A stretch of DNA of 30,341 nt, taken from Clostridia bacterium (GTDB lineage: Bacteria > Bacillota > Clostridia > Christensenellales > Borkfalkiaceae). A program made the position numbers and the translations under genes. Below the pieces are notes generated by a model, which worked only from the letters and a program-made list of their open reading frames with translations, was not told the origin of the DNA and did not search any database. Positions 15,500 to 24,493 of the stretch are shown piece after piece. Position 1 is the first letter of the stretch. Every line of letters starts with the position of its first letter. The stretch is from assembly GCA_900767195.1 (NCBI GenBank), contig CAAFYG010000070.1, positions 1-30,341 on the forward strand, in the 5' to 3' direction.

Positions 15500-16575
15500 A
15501 AAAAGCGCTTGCTGTGATATTACTGTGCGCTTCGTTATGTTCCGCGGCGGCTTGCGCGAAAGAATCTTCCGATCCTAAAAACTTTTTGTCGGAAACAATA
15601 GCGGAAAGTTACGAACTCTTTTCTTTTAAACCCGAACGCGGCGCAACGTACAAAGCGTATTCGGCAGACGGCACGGAGCTTTCTGTGTTAAACGGCAGTT
15701 TTGCGTTGGGCGCAAGCGGAGAGTATTACTATACGAAAACAATCGGCGGCAAAACGAGTTACCATAAAGTAATCGCGAAAGACACCGTCGCGCCTGAAAT
15801 AAGATTGTCTTATACAAAAAAATATGTTGCGCCGCAAACACTCGCGGCTTTACCGAAAGCGGAAATCATCGAAAGCGACGGCACGAATGACGGGAGTGTC
15901 GCCGTTACGTTCAAAAACGAAGAAATCGCTGTTTTAAACGAGTCGTTCACTCCAGAAAAAGAGGGCGAGTATACGGTTACGTTTTCCGCGACGGACAAAA
16001 GCGGAAACGCTGCTGTGAAAACGGCGCAGATTATTTGTTTGCAAAATACGAACAAACTGAACGTAATTTATGAATTTTCAACCGCATGGGGGTTGGAAAA
16101 TCAAACGGCGCAGCGCAAAGGTATACGCGCCGAATTATCCGCCGAGCTTGCGCCGAACGGGGAGAAAACTTGCAAATTCAATATCACAAACGCCGATTAT
16201 TACGGTTGGACGGCGGCAAGAAAGCACGAGTTGTATCTGATGCGCCCGTTGAAATCGAATTGGCAGAACGAATTTTCAAGCGTTTATTTCTGGGCGGATA
16301 ATCGGACGGACGAGGTATACGACGTTCGGTTTAACGGTATAACGGTGGAAATTCCGCCGAAAAGCGGTTGGGTAAAAATAGAATTTAAAAATTTCTCGTT
16401 ACTCGGCGGCACAGGCTCGTATTATGAAACCGTTATCGATCCGAACGATTACGAGGGGAGTTATTTATGTTTTCAAAGTCGTTCCGACGAATTCAGATAC
16501 GGTGAAATTTTCGTTTCGGATATTTACGGCGCACCGAAAAGCGCATCGGCGCAAGCGCGGGAGGAAAATCGATGA
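15496..16575 (+). CDS. Surface lipoprotein with Ig-like and carbohydrate-binding-like domains
   Basis: A 359-residue lipoprotein with signal MKKALAVILLCASLCSAAAC, so Cys20 is the probable lipid site. An Ig-like domain of the bacterial adhesin type (about 75-180: KDTVAPEIRLSY; EGEYTVTFSATDKSGNAAVK) is followed by a jelly-roll-like module (about 185-350), with a closing strand EIFVSDIYGAPK like those in its neighbours. GAAGGAGG lies 7-14 bases before the ATG, inside the previous gene, and the two genes overlap by four bases. Probably a glycan-binding surface component; no enzyme motif. Confidence 0.65.
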   Translation: MKKALAVILLCASLCSAAACAKESSDPKNFLSETIAESYELFSFKPERGATYKAYSADGTELSVLNGSFALGASGEYYYTKTIGGKTSYHKVIAKDTVAPEIRLSYTKKYVAPQTLAALPKAEIIESDGTNDGSVAVTFKNEEIAVLNESFTPEKEGEYTVTFSATDKSGNAAVKTAQIICLQNTNKLNVIYEFSTAWGLENQTAQRKGIRAELSAELAPNGEKTCKFNITNADYYGWTAARKHELYLMRPLKSNWQNEFSSVYFWADNRTDEVYDVRFNGITVEIPPKSGWVKIEFKNFSLLGGTGSYYETVIDPNDYEGSYLCFQSRSDEFRYGEIFVSDIYGAPKSASAQAREENR

Positions 16576-19523
16576 AGAAAAAAATAACTGTTTTCATATC
16601 GGCCGTTCTGTTGTTGGCGTGTCTGATTTTAGGCATAAGTTGTTCGGGAAAGAGCGGCTCGGCGAAAATATGGCTCGATCGTACCGAAATTGTTTTATCG
16701 GTAGGGGAAAGCGTTGTTGTTTGCGCGGAAACGGAAGATACAAACGCAAAAATCGAATGGTCTGTTACGGAAAAGGACATTGCGGACGTATATAACGGTC
16801 TGGTGAAAGGCATTGGCGTAGGTACAGCCGAAATCGAAGCGAAAATCGGCGGAGCAAAAGAAAAAGCCTCGTGTAAAATCACCGTGAAAGAAAAATCGAC
16901 CGACGAACTTGAAACCATACGCGCCTATACGGGAAGCGAGAATATTTTTCTGATGGCGGGCGTAGACGGAGAATACGATGTCACTGCGGAAAAATTCAAT
17001 AAAGGGGCGTATAAAAACGCGGATCGGTTGCTGAAAGATAAGTTTTTTTCCGCTTCGGAAGCGGGCGTTTATCGCATAACGTATCGGAACGAAAGCCGGA
17101 CTTTGCGTAGAATTGTATATATCGAAACAAAAAAAGCGTATGAAGACTATTTCGTTGTAGACGAATTGGACGGTGCGACAAAGTTTCTTTCTCACGTAAG
17201 TCAATCTTCCGTAGACGTATTAATGAATCCCGAATGCGGAGAAACGTATTCGGAATACGTAGAAGAAAACGTATCCGGCGAGCTTGCGGCGGCGGGGTAT
17301 ACGGGCAGAGTGCATAACGATATGTTGTATCGTATCGAAAAAGAAGTGGTGCAATCGCCGTGGGGCGGTACGTATTTTTATTTTGAGATTGTGCCGAGAA
17401 ATATTGCGCTTTTCGATAAGCTCGATACTTTCGACGACAACGCCTATCTTTCCGTGTGGTATCGTATGCGCTGCGATACAGACGGCAACGGCTATAAACC
17501 CGTGAATCAGTGCTACAATTATTTTTACCGCGAAAACGCTTCGGGTTTGAATTTGCTGATTCGAAATCAAGGCGTGAGCGCGGCGCACGCGGGGAGCGGT
17601 TGGTTCAATTGGAAAATTCCGCTTTCCGTTCAGGGATCTCTTGCGGCGGCGAAGAGATTAGTGTTCAATATCGGGCAGTGGGCGGTCGGCGGAAAATTTT
17701 GCGTAGATCTTTATAGCGTGGAAATCGTTTCGCCGCTTCTTGAAGAATTGCAGAAAGGCAGAGAAGTTTATGCAGACGAACGCATAGAATACGCGCTTCC
17801 GAATCCGGGACTCGATTCTTTTGAAAGCGTTCTCACGGGAATATATTCCGAAAATCATGTTTTAGAGGAAGGAACGGATTACGAATTGTTCGATTATGCC
17901 GGCACGACGTACATCAGAGGGCTTGCGCCGGGGAATTATGAACTTAAATACAGGGTGAGTGCAGACGGAATCGAATATAACGCGCAAGATTGCTATGAAT
18001 TCGGCTCGTCGCTTACCGTGATTCCGCGCATCAATCGGAATCCTGCCGTGCTTGCCGGCAACGAACAGACGTCGAAAGACGTGAGCTATTTTCAAAGCAC
18101 CGCGTGGGGAACGATTGAAAGCGATTTAACAACGACGGTGGCAACCATTACAGATTCCGATTACGAAGCCCTGAAACAAGCAGGCTATCGCGGTGTGTTG
18201 AATAAACGCACGGTAAACCGGGCAAACGTGAAAGCTACAAGCGTAAACGGCGATGAAACGCGCGGCGCATTCGGATTCCTGTTTAATTACACGAAAAATC
18301 ATTCTCTTTTTAAAAACGGAGCAGATGAAACTTTAAATAAGGCATATTATTTGTCGGTATGGGTAAAGGCGTCGGAGACGATCGGCTCGGATACGCGTCT
18401 GGCGGCTTATGATTATTCCGCGCATAAGCAGGCGACGGGCGGCGCCGATATGTGGGTAACGTTTAATAAAGGCGAATGGACGGAGATATTGTTGCCCGCA
18501 GAAACCTTTCAGAATGCGTATTTCTGGCTTAAAGAGAACGGCGGCGATAAGGCGATTGCAGGCATTTATATGGCGTCGATTCTGGCAAAGTCGGATCTGA
18601 CTGTAGATATTTATTCCGCGGAACTTTTGCCTTACGCGGTTGCAACGGAAGAAGGTAAAAACGCCGATATTCGCTTCTTCGACGGCATTCTCGGAGAAGG
18701 TGAGTCGCTGAAAAAAACGCAGATTTTCCGTAATGAAACGCCGCTTGAAATCGGAATAGATTATACGATAGAAAACGGCTTTGCAAAAGGTTTGCAACCG
18801 GGCATTTACGAGGTTCGCTATTATATAGGCGGTAAATATGTGCTTGAAAATTCGTATTTTTCCAAACGATTGGAAATAACGCGCGCGCTTGATTCTTCGC
18901 CCGTTATCGACGATATGAAAAACGCTTCGGAAACGGTGAAAATTTATCGCGAGCCGACTTCGGCCGATTCCAGAAAACTTTCGGATTGCACTAAAACGAA
19001 GGTTGAAGACGGACAAATTTCCGAGGAAGAGTATACGTCGCTTCTGAATGCGGGATATAAAGGGCAGAAAAGCGGTAAAACGGCGGCGAAAGTCCGTATA
19101 GGGGCTTTATCGGGGCGCACGAATTTGTACGTTGATTTTACAAAATCGGAATTGAACGAGCCGCTTCTGAATGCGCTGAAAAACAATTCTTCTGACGCAT
19201 ATATATCGATCTGGATAAGAAGCAATCAGGCGTTCAGCTTTGAAACGTATGGATGCGTTTTCGGCAACACTACCCAATATGCGGCGTTGCTCGGCAGTCA
19301 ATGGGTAGAAGCAAGCGCTGTCGGCGTATGGACGGAAATCAGAATTTCGCTTGCCGTATTGAAAGATACTTCCTGGTATGAGCAAAGCGGGAAGTTAAAA
19401 GCAGGCGAAGGATATTCTTACGGGTTTGCGTTTTATAACGCTGCCGACGAAGGGTATTTAAGCGGGGCAACGATCGATATTTATTCGGTTGAAGTGAAAG
19501 AGGGAAATTCCTCGTTATCCTGA
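16572..19523 (+). CDS. Large modular surface lipoprotein (BIG2 domain plus three repeated binding-like modules)
   Basis: A 983-residue lipoprotein; Cys17 (LLLAC) or Cys24 (GISC) is the lipid site. Residues about 33-113 are a BIG2 Ig domain (IWLDRTEIVLSVGESVVVCA; GLVKGIGVGTAEIEAKIGG). Three homologous sandwich modules follow (about 195-395, 490-695, 775-983), each with an AGYTG, AGYRG or AGYKG motif, a DAYISIW or YYLSVW strand and a closing strand such as VDIYSVEIV. Between them are short Ig-like linkers with the pattern GxDYxhxxxxxxGLxPGxYEhxY. The last module is closely similar to the last module of the protein at 19801-22353. It begins with a 4-base overlap (ATGA) and GGGAGG upstream. Probably displays multivalent glycan binding. 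Confidence 0.7.
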   Translation: MKKKITVFISAVLLLACLILGISCSGKSGSAKIWLDRTEIVLSVGESVVVCAETEDTNAKIEWSVTEKDIADVYNGLVKGIGVGTAEIEAKIGGAKEKASCKITVKEKSTDELETIRAYTGSENIFLMAGVDGEYDVTAEKFNKGAYKNADRLLKDKFFSASEAGVYRITYRNESRTLRRIVYIETKKAYEDYFVVDELDGATKFLSHVSQSSVDVLMNPECGETYSEYVEENVSGELAAAGYTGRVHNDMLYRIEKEVVQSPWGGTYFYFEIVPRNIALFDKLDTFDDNAYLSVWYRMRCDTDGNGYKPVNQCYNYFYRENASGLNLLIRNQGVSAAHAGSGWFNWKIPLSVQGSLAAAKRLVFNIGQWAVGGKFCVDLYSVEIVSPLLEELQKGREVYADERIEYALPNPGLDSFESVLTGIYSENHVLEEGTDYELFDYAGTTYIRGLAPGNYELKYRVSADGIEYNAQDCYEFGSSLTVIPRINRNPAVLAGNEQTSKDVSYFQSTAWGTIESDLTTTVATITDSDYEALKQAGYRGVLNKRTVNRANVKATSVNGDETRGAFGFLFNYTKNHSLFKNGADETLNKAYYLSVWVKASETIGSDTRLAAYDYSAHKQATGGADMWVTFNKGEWTEILLPAETFQNAYFWLKENGGDKAIAGIYMASILAKSDLTVDIYSAELLPYAVATEEGKNADIRFFDGILGEGESLKKTQIFRNETPLEIGIDYTIENGFAKGLQPGIYEVRYYIGGKYVLENSYFSKRLEITRALDSSPVIDDMKNASETVKIYREPTSADSRKLSDCTKTKVEDGQISEEEYTSLLNAGYKGQKSGKTAAKVRIGALSGRTNLYVDFTKSELNEPLLNALKNNSSDAYISIWIRSNQAFSFETYGCVFGNTTQYAALLGSQWVEASAVGVWTEIRISLAVLKDTSWYEQSGKLKAGEGYSYGFAFYNAADEGYLSGATIDIYSVEVKEGNSSLS

Positions 19524-19640
19524 CGTATATAAAATCTCTGTCAAAATCTTGCGATTCGGCGAAGGAGGAAAGAAAAATGTAAAGATTATATAAAGCAGAT
19601 CGTAAAAAAATAAAAAGATTCAGGAGGAAAACAAAAAACA
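19524..19640 (+). other. Leader with strong ribosome site on an ATG-TAA start-stop
   Basis: A short gap in the gene series. GAAGGAGGAAAG (19561-19572) is followed by ATG at 19577-19579 and immediately by TAA. A second AGGAGG (19622-19627) serves the small gene at 19641. No promoter is seen. The start-stop could be a decayed gene or a ribosome-stalling leader. Confidence 0.5.
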
Positions 19641-19796
19641 ATGAGAAAAGAATATCAATCGGTCGAATTGAAAATCACGATTTTCAATTCGGGGATCCGT
19701 ACGGACGTAATCGGCGCGAGCGGATGGCAGGAAAAAGGAGCGAACGGTATTTTAGATACCGGTATAGACTATGAGTGGAACACGGTGGGGGAATAA
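19641..19796 (+). CDS. 51-residue small protein of unknown function
   Basis: An ORF starting MRKEYQSVELKITIFNSG and ending GIDYEWNTVGE, with AGGAGG 13-18 bases before its ATG. It fills the gap between two large surface-protein genes; its stop lies 4 bases before the next ATG. The layout, a charged N-terminus, a beta-prone xELKITIFxS stretch, a Gly-rich middle and an acidic/aromatic end, resembles short Clostridia proteins of unknown function that begin MKKxYxxPEhxhxxF and end in Asp/Trp-rich tails. It has no signal peptide. A 13-bp hairpin (19664-19691) lies inside codons 8-17. Codon use matches its neighbours, which supports it being real. Confidence 0.6.
   Translation: MRKEYQSVELKITIFNSGIRTDVIGASGWQEKGANGILDTGIDYEWNTVGE
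19664..19691 (+). repeat. 13-bp perfect inverted repeat inside the small gene
   Basis: CGAATTGAAAATC (19664-19676) and GATTTTCAATTCG (19679-19691) are perfectly complementary with only two bases between. In RNA it would form a long hairpin just after the start codon of the 51-residue ORF. Confidence 0.7.
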
Positions 19797-19800
19797 CGAT

Positions 19801-22353
19801 ATGAAAGCAATAAACAGAAAAAACGCAATTAAAATTTCGGCGTTTGCGGCGTCGGCGTTGTGTGCGGTTGCTCTGTCGGCTGCAGTGTTGCCGAATGCGG
19901 CGGCAAGCGCGGAAGAAGCAAAAGCACCGTCGGTTTCCGTCAGAATGGCAGGCGCCGGAGTGAAAATCGGCGGCGGAAAAACCGACGCGATCAGATTCAG
20001 AGCGGCGGTTGCTACGGAAGAATACGAAAAATTAAAAGTAAATTTTGAAGTGAATCTCGGAATGCTGTTAATTCCTAAGCCGTATCTTTCGGGGGAACTC
20101 GATCTTGAAAATAAAGAAAAAGGCGTGGATATTAAACAAGTAACCGTGCTTGAAGAAGCGTTGTTTACTGAGGGAACAGATACATACTACAATGTGGTGC
20201 TTTCGGGAATCCCCGCAGATTGCTTTACGCAAGATATTCTCGCAAGAGCTTACGTTACCTACACAGATAAAAGCGCGAGCCATACGGTGTACTCGGAGAT
20301 TCAGTGCAGAAACCTTTCTTATGTGGCCTACAAAGAATCGATCGGCGGTAACGCGCATACGCCGGAACAAGAAACCGCGTTACAAAATTACATCGGCGAT
20401 AAGAGTTTTCACGAAGTATCCGCCGCAGAAGGCGCAGGATTAACGCTCGATTACGATTATGCTTTTTACGGACAGAAACTTGATCTGCACTGGAATCTGA
20501 ACGGAAAATGGATGAAAAAAGTTACCGTGAACGGCAACGACGGAAACTTTGATTGGGCAACGGGAAAAATCACTATGCCCGATGAAGCAACCGCGGTAGG
20601 ATCGGTACTTCGCACTCAGACGGATTTGCCCGCCGTATACGGTACGGCAGAGAATATGAAATCGTTTTACGTCGGAAAACAATGGGGAAATATAAACGAA
20701 GCCGAAACGATTGCCGACGCGTCGGGTAAAAAAATATCCGATGAAGATTTTCTTTCTCTTAAAAACGCGGGGTATAAAGGGTTACTTGCAAACGGGAACG
20801 TAGCCGAAGTAACCTATTATGCGTACGGCAACGTGGGCAATACCCAAAGCGTCACCGCGGGGGTGGCATTCGATACCAACAACGCGCTTGACTTGTTTGA
20901 ATCCGCAGGGGTGAGTGATGTAACCGACAGGTACTATCTTTCTGTTTGGATGAAACCCGATAAAGCTTTGAATATTCCCGTACACTTTTGTTTGTACGAC
21001 GTTGTAAAAAAGATGCAGGCGCTCGGCGGAGATGATATTTGGCTGAATATTCCGGCGAATCAATGGGCGGAAGTACGAATTCCGATTTTCTCTTTGGCTT
21101 CTGCATTGCCTTGGATGAAAGAGAGCAATCCCGAAGATATAATGCTCGGTTTATACAGCTATCACAGCGCGCTTACCGAAGATACGAAGGTGTCCTTTTA
21201 TACGGCGGAATTGATGCTCAATGAAACGGAAGCGTACGAAAATAAAAGCGCAGATCTTACCTACTCGGGCGGGAATCCGTTAGCGACTTGGAGCGCCGTT
21301 GAAAACTTTACGATTTTCAGCGGAGATACGGCGTTGGAAGCAGGAAAAGATTATACAAGGCACGGCAATGCGGTTTCGGGATTGAAAACGGGCGATTATC
21401 GGGTGGAATATAAAATCGTTTCATCAAGGGCGTTCGGCGGCGCATTGAACGCATACCCCGAAAGCGCGAAAATTTCAAGAAGTCTGAAAATTGCAAAAGT
21501 TTATTCTTCCGCTTCGATCATCGACGATATGAGCGACCCGTCTACGGTGAAGGCATATACGGAGCTTACGGGAAGCGATACAAGAAAACTTGAAAACAGC
21601 ACGAAAACGGAAGCAAGCGCAGGAACGATTACCGATGAAGAATACGAAATGTTGCGCAATGCAGGTTATCGCGGCGAAAAAACGCAAAAAACGGTTACAA
21701 AACTGCAATTCGGCGAATATTCTGCTCCGACGAATGTATATATGCAATTCGATAATACGCTGACGAACGAAATTTTAGCCGCCGTCCTCGCCAACAATTT
21801 TTCCGACGTATATGTGTCGGTGTGGCTCAGAAGCAATCAGAATTTCAGTTTCAATAAATATTCCGCAATCATCGGGCAGTCTTCGAAATATGTCGGTATA
21901 TCTACGGGCGAATGGAAAACCGCCGAAAATATCGGCGACTGGGTTGAAATCAAACTGCCGATCGCTTCGTTGCTTGATACGTCCTGGTATATCAATAACG
22001 GCTATTTGCAATCGGGCGAAGCCTTTTCGTATGGTTTCGTATTGCATAACTGTAAAGTCGATGAAAATTATTTAAGCGGCGCAACGTTTGAAATTTTTTC
22101 GATGGAGCTTGTCCTCGAAGAGAAAAACGCGCAGGCAAATACCGAAACGGACGTAGCGATTTCTTCGGCGGCGTTTGGCGAATATACCTTGGAAATACTC
22201 GATGAAAGCGGTAATTCCGTTTCCGGCGGCGTAAGTATTAACGGCACGAAAATCACGATTGAAAATGCGGGAACGTATACTTTGAGTTATAAATTAACGA
22301 GTCCGAAATTTTCGGAAGGCACGGTTTTGAAGACGATACTTAAGGTATCATAG
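19801..22353 (+). CDS. Large exported modular surface protein with carbohydrate-binding-like repeats
   Basis: An 850-residue protein with a Sec signal peptide (ISAFAASALCAVALSAAVLP, then a signal peptidase I site after AASA). Residues about 42-205 form a domain seen in many Clostridia surface proteins (KIGGGKTDAIRFRAAVATEE; LARAYVTYTD). Two sandwich modules follow (about 280-490 and 570-775), homologous to those of the 983-residue lipoprotein: NAGYKG, YYLSVWMK, KVSFYTAELM; NAGYRG, DVYVSVWLR, LSGATFEIFSMEL. A linker GKDYTRHGNAVSGLKTGDYR separates them. The end is an Ig-like domain with no LPxTG or SLH anchor. ATG 19801 is chosen because an earlier ATG at 19771 lies inside the small gene and before the signal peptide. 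Likely secreted glycan-binding factor. Confidence 0.72.
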   Translation: MKAINRKNAIKISAFAASALCAVALSAAVLPNAAASAEEAKAPSVSVRMAGAGVKIGGGKTDAIRFRAAVATEEYEKLKVNFEVNLGMLLIPKPYLSGELDLENKEKGVDIKQVTVLEEALFTEGTDTYYNVVLSGIPADCFTQDILARAYVTYTDKSASHTVYSEIQCRNLSYVAYKESIGGNAHTPEQETALQNYIGDKSFHEVSAAEGAGLTLDYDYAFYGQKLDLHWNLNGKWMKKVTVNGNDGNFDWATGKITMPDEATAVGSVLRTQTDLPAVYGTAENMKSFYVGKQWGNINEAETIADASGKKISDEDFLSLKNAGYKGLLANGNVAEVTYYAYGNVGNTQSVTAGVAFDTNNALDLFESAGVSDVTDRYYLSVWMKPDKALNIPVHFCLYDVVKKMQALGGDDIWLNIPANQWAEVRIPIFSLASALPWMKESNPEDIMLGLYSYHSALTEDTKVSFYTAELMLNETEAYENKSADLTYSGGNPLATWSAVENFTIFSGDTALEAGKDYTRHGNAVSGLKTGDYRVEYKIVSSRAFGGALNAYPESAKISRSLKIAKVYSSASIIDDMSDPSTVKAYTELTGSDTRKLENSTKTEASAGTITDEEYEMLRNAGYRGEKTQKTVTKLQFGEYSAPTNVYMQFDNTLTNEILAAVLANNFSDVYVSVWLRSNQNFSFNKYSAIIGQSSKYVGISTGEWKTAENIGDWVEIKLPIASLLDTSWYINNGYLQSGEAFSYGFVLHNCKVDENYLSGATFEIFSMELVLEEKNAQANTETDVAISSAAFGEYTLEILDESGNSVSGGVSINGTKITIENAGTYTLSYKLTSPKFSEGTVLKTILKVS

Positions 22354-22372
22354 AAATAACAAGGCGAATTTA

Positions 22373-22404
22373 GTTTGCGCGGTTGTGTATTCAATCGCGC
22401 AAAC
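22373..22404 (+). terminator. Strong intra-operon hairpin
   Basis: GTTTGCGCGGTTG (22373-22385) pairs with CAATCGCGCAAAC (22392-22404), 13 pairs with one G-T, around the loop TGTATT. No T-tract follows, so it is more likely an RNA processing, stability or partial-termination element than a full intrinsic terminator. It separates the surface-protein genes from the cytoplasmic enzyme genes. Confidence 0.6.
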
Positions 22405-22447
22405 GCAAAGCGCGAAAAAATATAAAAAAAGACAGAGAAAAGAATTT

Positions 22448-24490
22448 ATGGAAAGAACGTTGGCGGCATATCCGCTATTTGTAAAAGACCCGTATTTTTC
22501 GATATGGGCGAATCACGAGAAAATCAATGAAAACGATCCGATTTATTGGGTCGGAAATAAAAAAGTAATGAAAGCGTACATAGAGGCGAACGGCGAAAAG
22601 TACGTGTTTTTCGGCAACGGCGGAAGCGAAAATAAACTGAAACAAACGAAAATCGCTACGGAAGGGTACTCTACCGTCTGCGAGTTTACCTGCGAAGAGT
22701 TCGATATGCAGGCACAATTTCTTTCGCCGTCGTTTATCGAAGACATAGAAGCGATCGCCCGCCCCGTATGTTATCTGCGATATCGGATTTTTCCGAAAAA
22801 GAGTTTAAAAAACGCGAAAGTAATTTTTGAAGCGGAAGAAAGAATCGCCTACGATACGTCGATTCGGGAAGACAGGAAAGAGCGCGTGCGCGCGGCGGTA
22901 TTGGCGTTTGAAAAATTCGAATGTGCGTATGTAGGGCTTGAAAGGCAAATGCATTTATCCGCCGTAAACGATTGTTGCGGCGCCGACTGGGGATATTGGT
23001 ATATATCCGGGGCGAATTGCCGAGTGAAAGAAAAAAACGGCTATACTTTTATCTCAGGCGAAAATACGATTTGCGAAGAAATAAAAGTCGGCGAAGAATA
23101 CAACGGCTTTTTTATGATCGGTTTCGACGATGTGATTTCGCTCAATTATTTCGGGCGTCCGCTCGTGGGGTATTATTTCCGCAACGGTAAAAATATCTGC
23201 ACCGCACTTGAAGAAGCGTATGCCGATGCGGAAGATACTTTCCGCTTAGCGGCTGAAAAATACGCGCGCTATCAATCGGAATGGAAAAAATACGGCGAAG
23301 ATTACGTGCTTTTGTGTAACGCGTCTTTGGTGCAAACGATCGGCGCGCATAAGCTCGCATACGATTATCAGACGAATAAAACGGTGTTTATTTCCCGGGA
23401 AAACGGTTCGGCGGGATGTGCCGCCACCGTAGACGTAACTTATCCGTCTTCTCCGTTGTTTTTAAAATACAATCCGGACCTTCTTCGCGGTATGCTTTAT
23501 CCGATTTTCGAATTCGCAAAAACGAATGTGTGGAACGATAAACCGTTCGCGCCGCACGATGTGGGAATGTACCCCTTATGCTACGGAGAATATTATTCTC
23601 TCAGCGCGCTTAACAATAAATTTTGCGAAAAAATCGGTGAAATTCCCTTCGGCAATTCGGCTCGGCAGGTTACTTTGCCAAAAATCTATGTGGCGAAGAA
23701 AGACGAGAATTATTATAATACTTTAAGGCAGATGCCCGTAGAAGAAAGCGCGGACGTACTGATCGTTTCTTACGCTGCCTATAAAGCAGACGGAAAAACG
23801 GAAATGCTTCTGGAAAATTTCGATACGTTAAAGCGTTGGGCCGATTATCTGGCGGTTCACGGAAAGAATCCGAAAGATCAGCTTTCCACCGACGATTTTT
23901 GCGGCAGAAAGGCAAACAACGTGAATCTTGCGATCAAAGCGTGTTTTGGCGTATATGCGTTTGCGGAAATTTTAAAAGCGTTGAATGCGGGCGGCGAAAA
24001 ATATTATTTCAATAAAGCGAAAGAAATTGCGGAATATGTGGAAGAAAGCGGAATAAGCGCCGAGTGCCTCCCCGCAACGTTCGACGACGCAAAGAACGAA
24101 AGCTATTCGCTGAAATACAATCTGGTTTTCGATTTATATTTTCAATCGCATTTATTCCATAAAGAAACATTCGAAAAAGAAGCGTTGTGTTACGAAAAAA
24201 ATATGCACCGTTACGGAGTGAAATTGTATTCCGATATTAAAACGAATTCCACGAAAAGCGACTGGCTTTCTTTTGTTTCCTGCTTTTCAAAACGAAGCGG
24301 ATACAAACAAAAAATCTTTCATTCTATTGTGCTTTCTATGAAAGAAACCGCTACGCGCGTACCATTTTCCGATTGGTATAACGTAGACAACGCTTTGCCT
24401 TGCGAATGTATTTTCCGTGCGAGAAGCGTTCAGGGCGGAATTTTTATGCCGCTTCTGTTGCATGAAAAACAAGATTTTGAGGAAGTTTGA
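22448..24490 (+). CDS. DUF4965/DUF1793 (glutaminase GtaA-like) family protein
   Basis: A 680-residue cytoplasmic protein. The start LAAYPLFVKDPYFSIWANHE and the VGNKKVMKAYIEANGEKYVFFG segment match the N-terminal region of the DUF4964/DUF5127/DUF4965/DUF1793 family. The helical C-terminal half carries ADVLIVSYAAYKADGKTEM, LKRWADYLAVHGKNPKDQLS, then TDDFCGRKANNVNLAIKACF (Asp482-Asp483), the most conserved part. Fungal members are called glutaminases (GtaA), but bacterial ones sit in glycan loci with a six-hairpin glycosidase fold, and their substrate is unsettled. No signal peptide, unlike many homologues. The ATG at 22448 is chosen by the family N-terminus; the ribosome site (AGAGAAAAG) is weak. 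Confidence 0.82.
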   Translation: MERTLAAYPLFVKDPYFSIWANHEKINENDPIYWVGNKKVMKAYIEANGEKYVFFGNGGSENKLKQTKIATEGYSTVCEFTCEEFDMQAQFLSPSFIEDIEAIARPVCYLRYRIFPKKSLKNAKVIFEAEERIAYDTSIREDRKERVRAAVLAFEKFECAYVGLERQMHLSAVNDCCGADWGYWYISGANCRVKEKNGYTFISGENTICEEIKVGEEYNGFFMIGFDDVISLNYFGRPLVGYYFRNGKNICTALEEAYADAEDTFRLAAEKYARYQSEWKKYGEDYVLLCNASLVQTIGAHKLAYDYQTNKTVFISRENGSAGCAATVDVTYPSSPLFLKYNPDLLRGMLYPIFEFAKTNVWNDKPFAPHDVGMYPLCYGEYYSLSALNNKFCEKIGEIPFGNSARQVTLPKIYVAKKDENYYNTLRQMPVEESADVLIVSYAAYKADGKTEMLLENFDTLKRWADYLAVHGKNPKDQLSTDDFCGRKANNVNLAIKACFGVYAFAEILKALNAGGEKYYFNKAKEIAEYVEESGISAECLPATFDDAKNESYSLKYNLVFDLYFQSHLFHKETFEKEALCYEKNMHRYGVKLYSDIKTNSTKSDWLSFVSCFSKRSGYKQKIFHSIVLSMKETATRVPFSDWYNVDNALPCECIFRARSVQGGIFMPLLLHEKQDFEEV

Positions 24491-24493
24491 ATT

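Noticed and set aside
16572..22353. DNA repeats in the surface-protein genes considered as a CRISPR-like or tandem-repeat array
   Set aside because: The similarity is at protein-module level, about 200 residues long and diverged. There are no short regularly spaced identical repeats, and no CRISPR array or cas gene is seen anywhere in the window.
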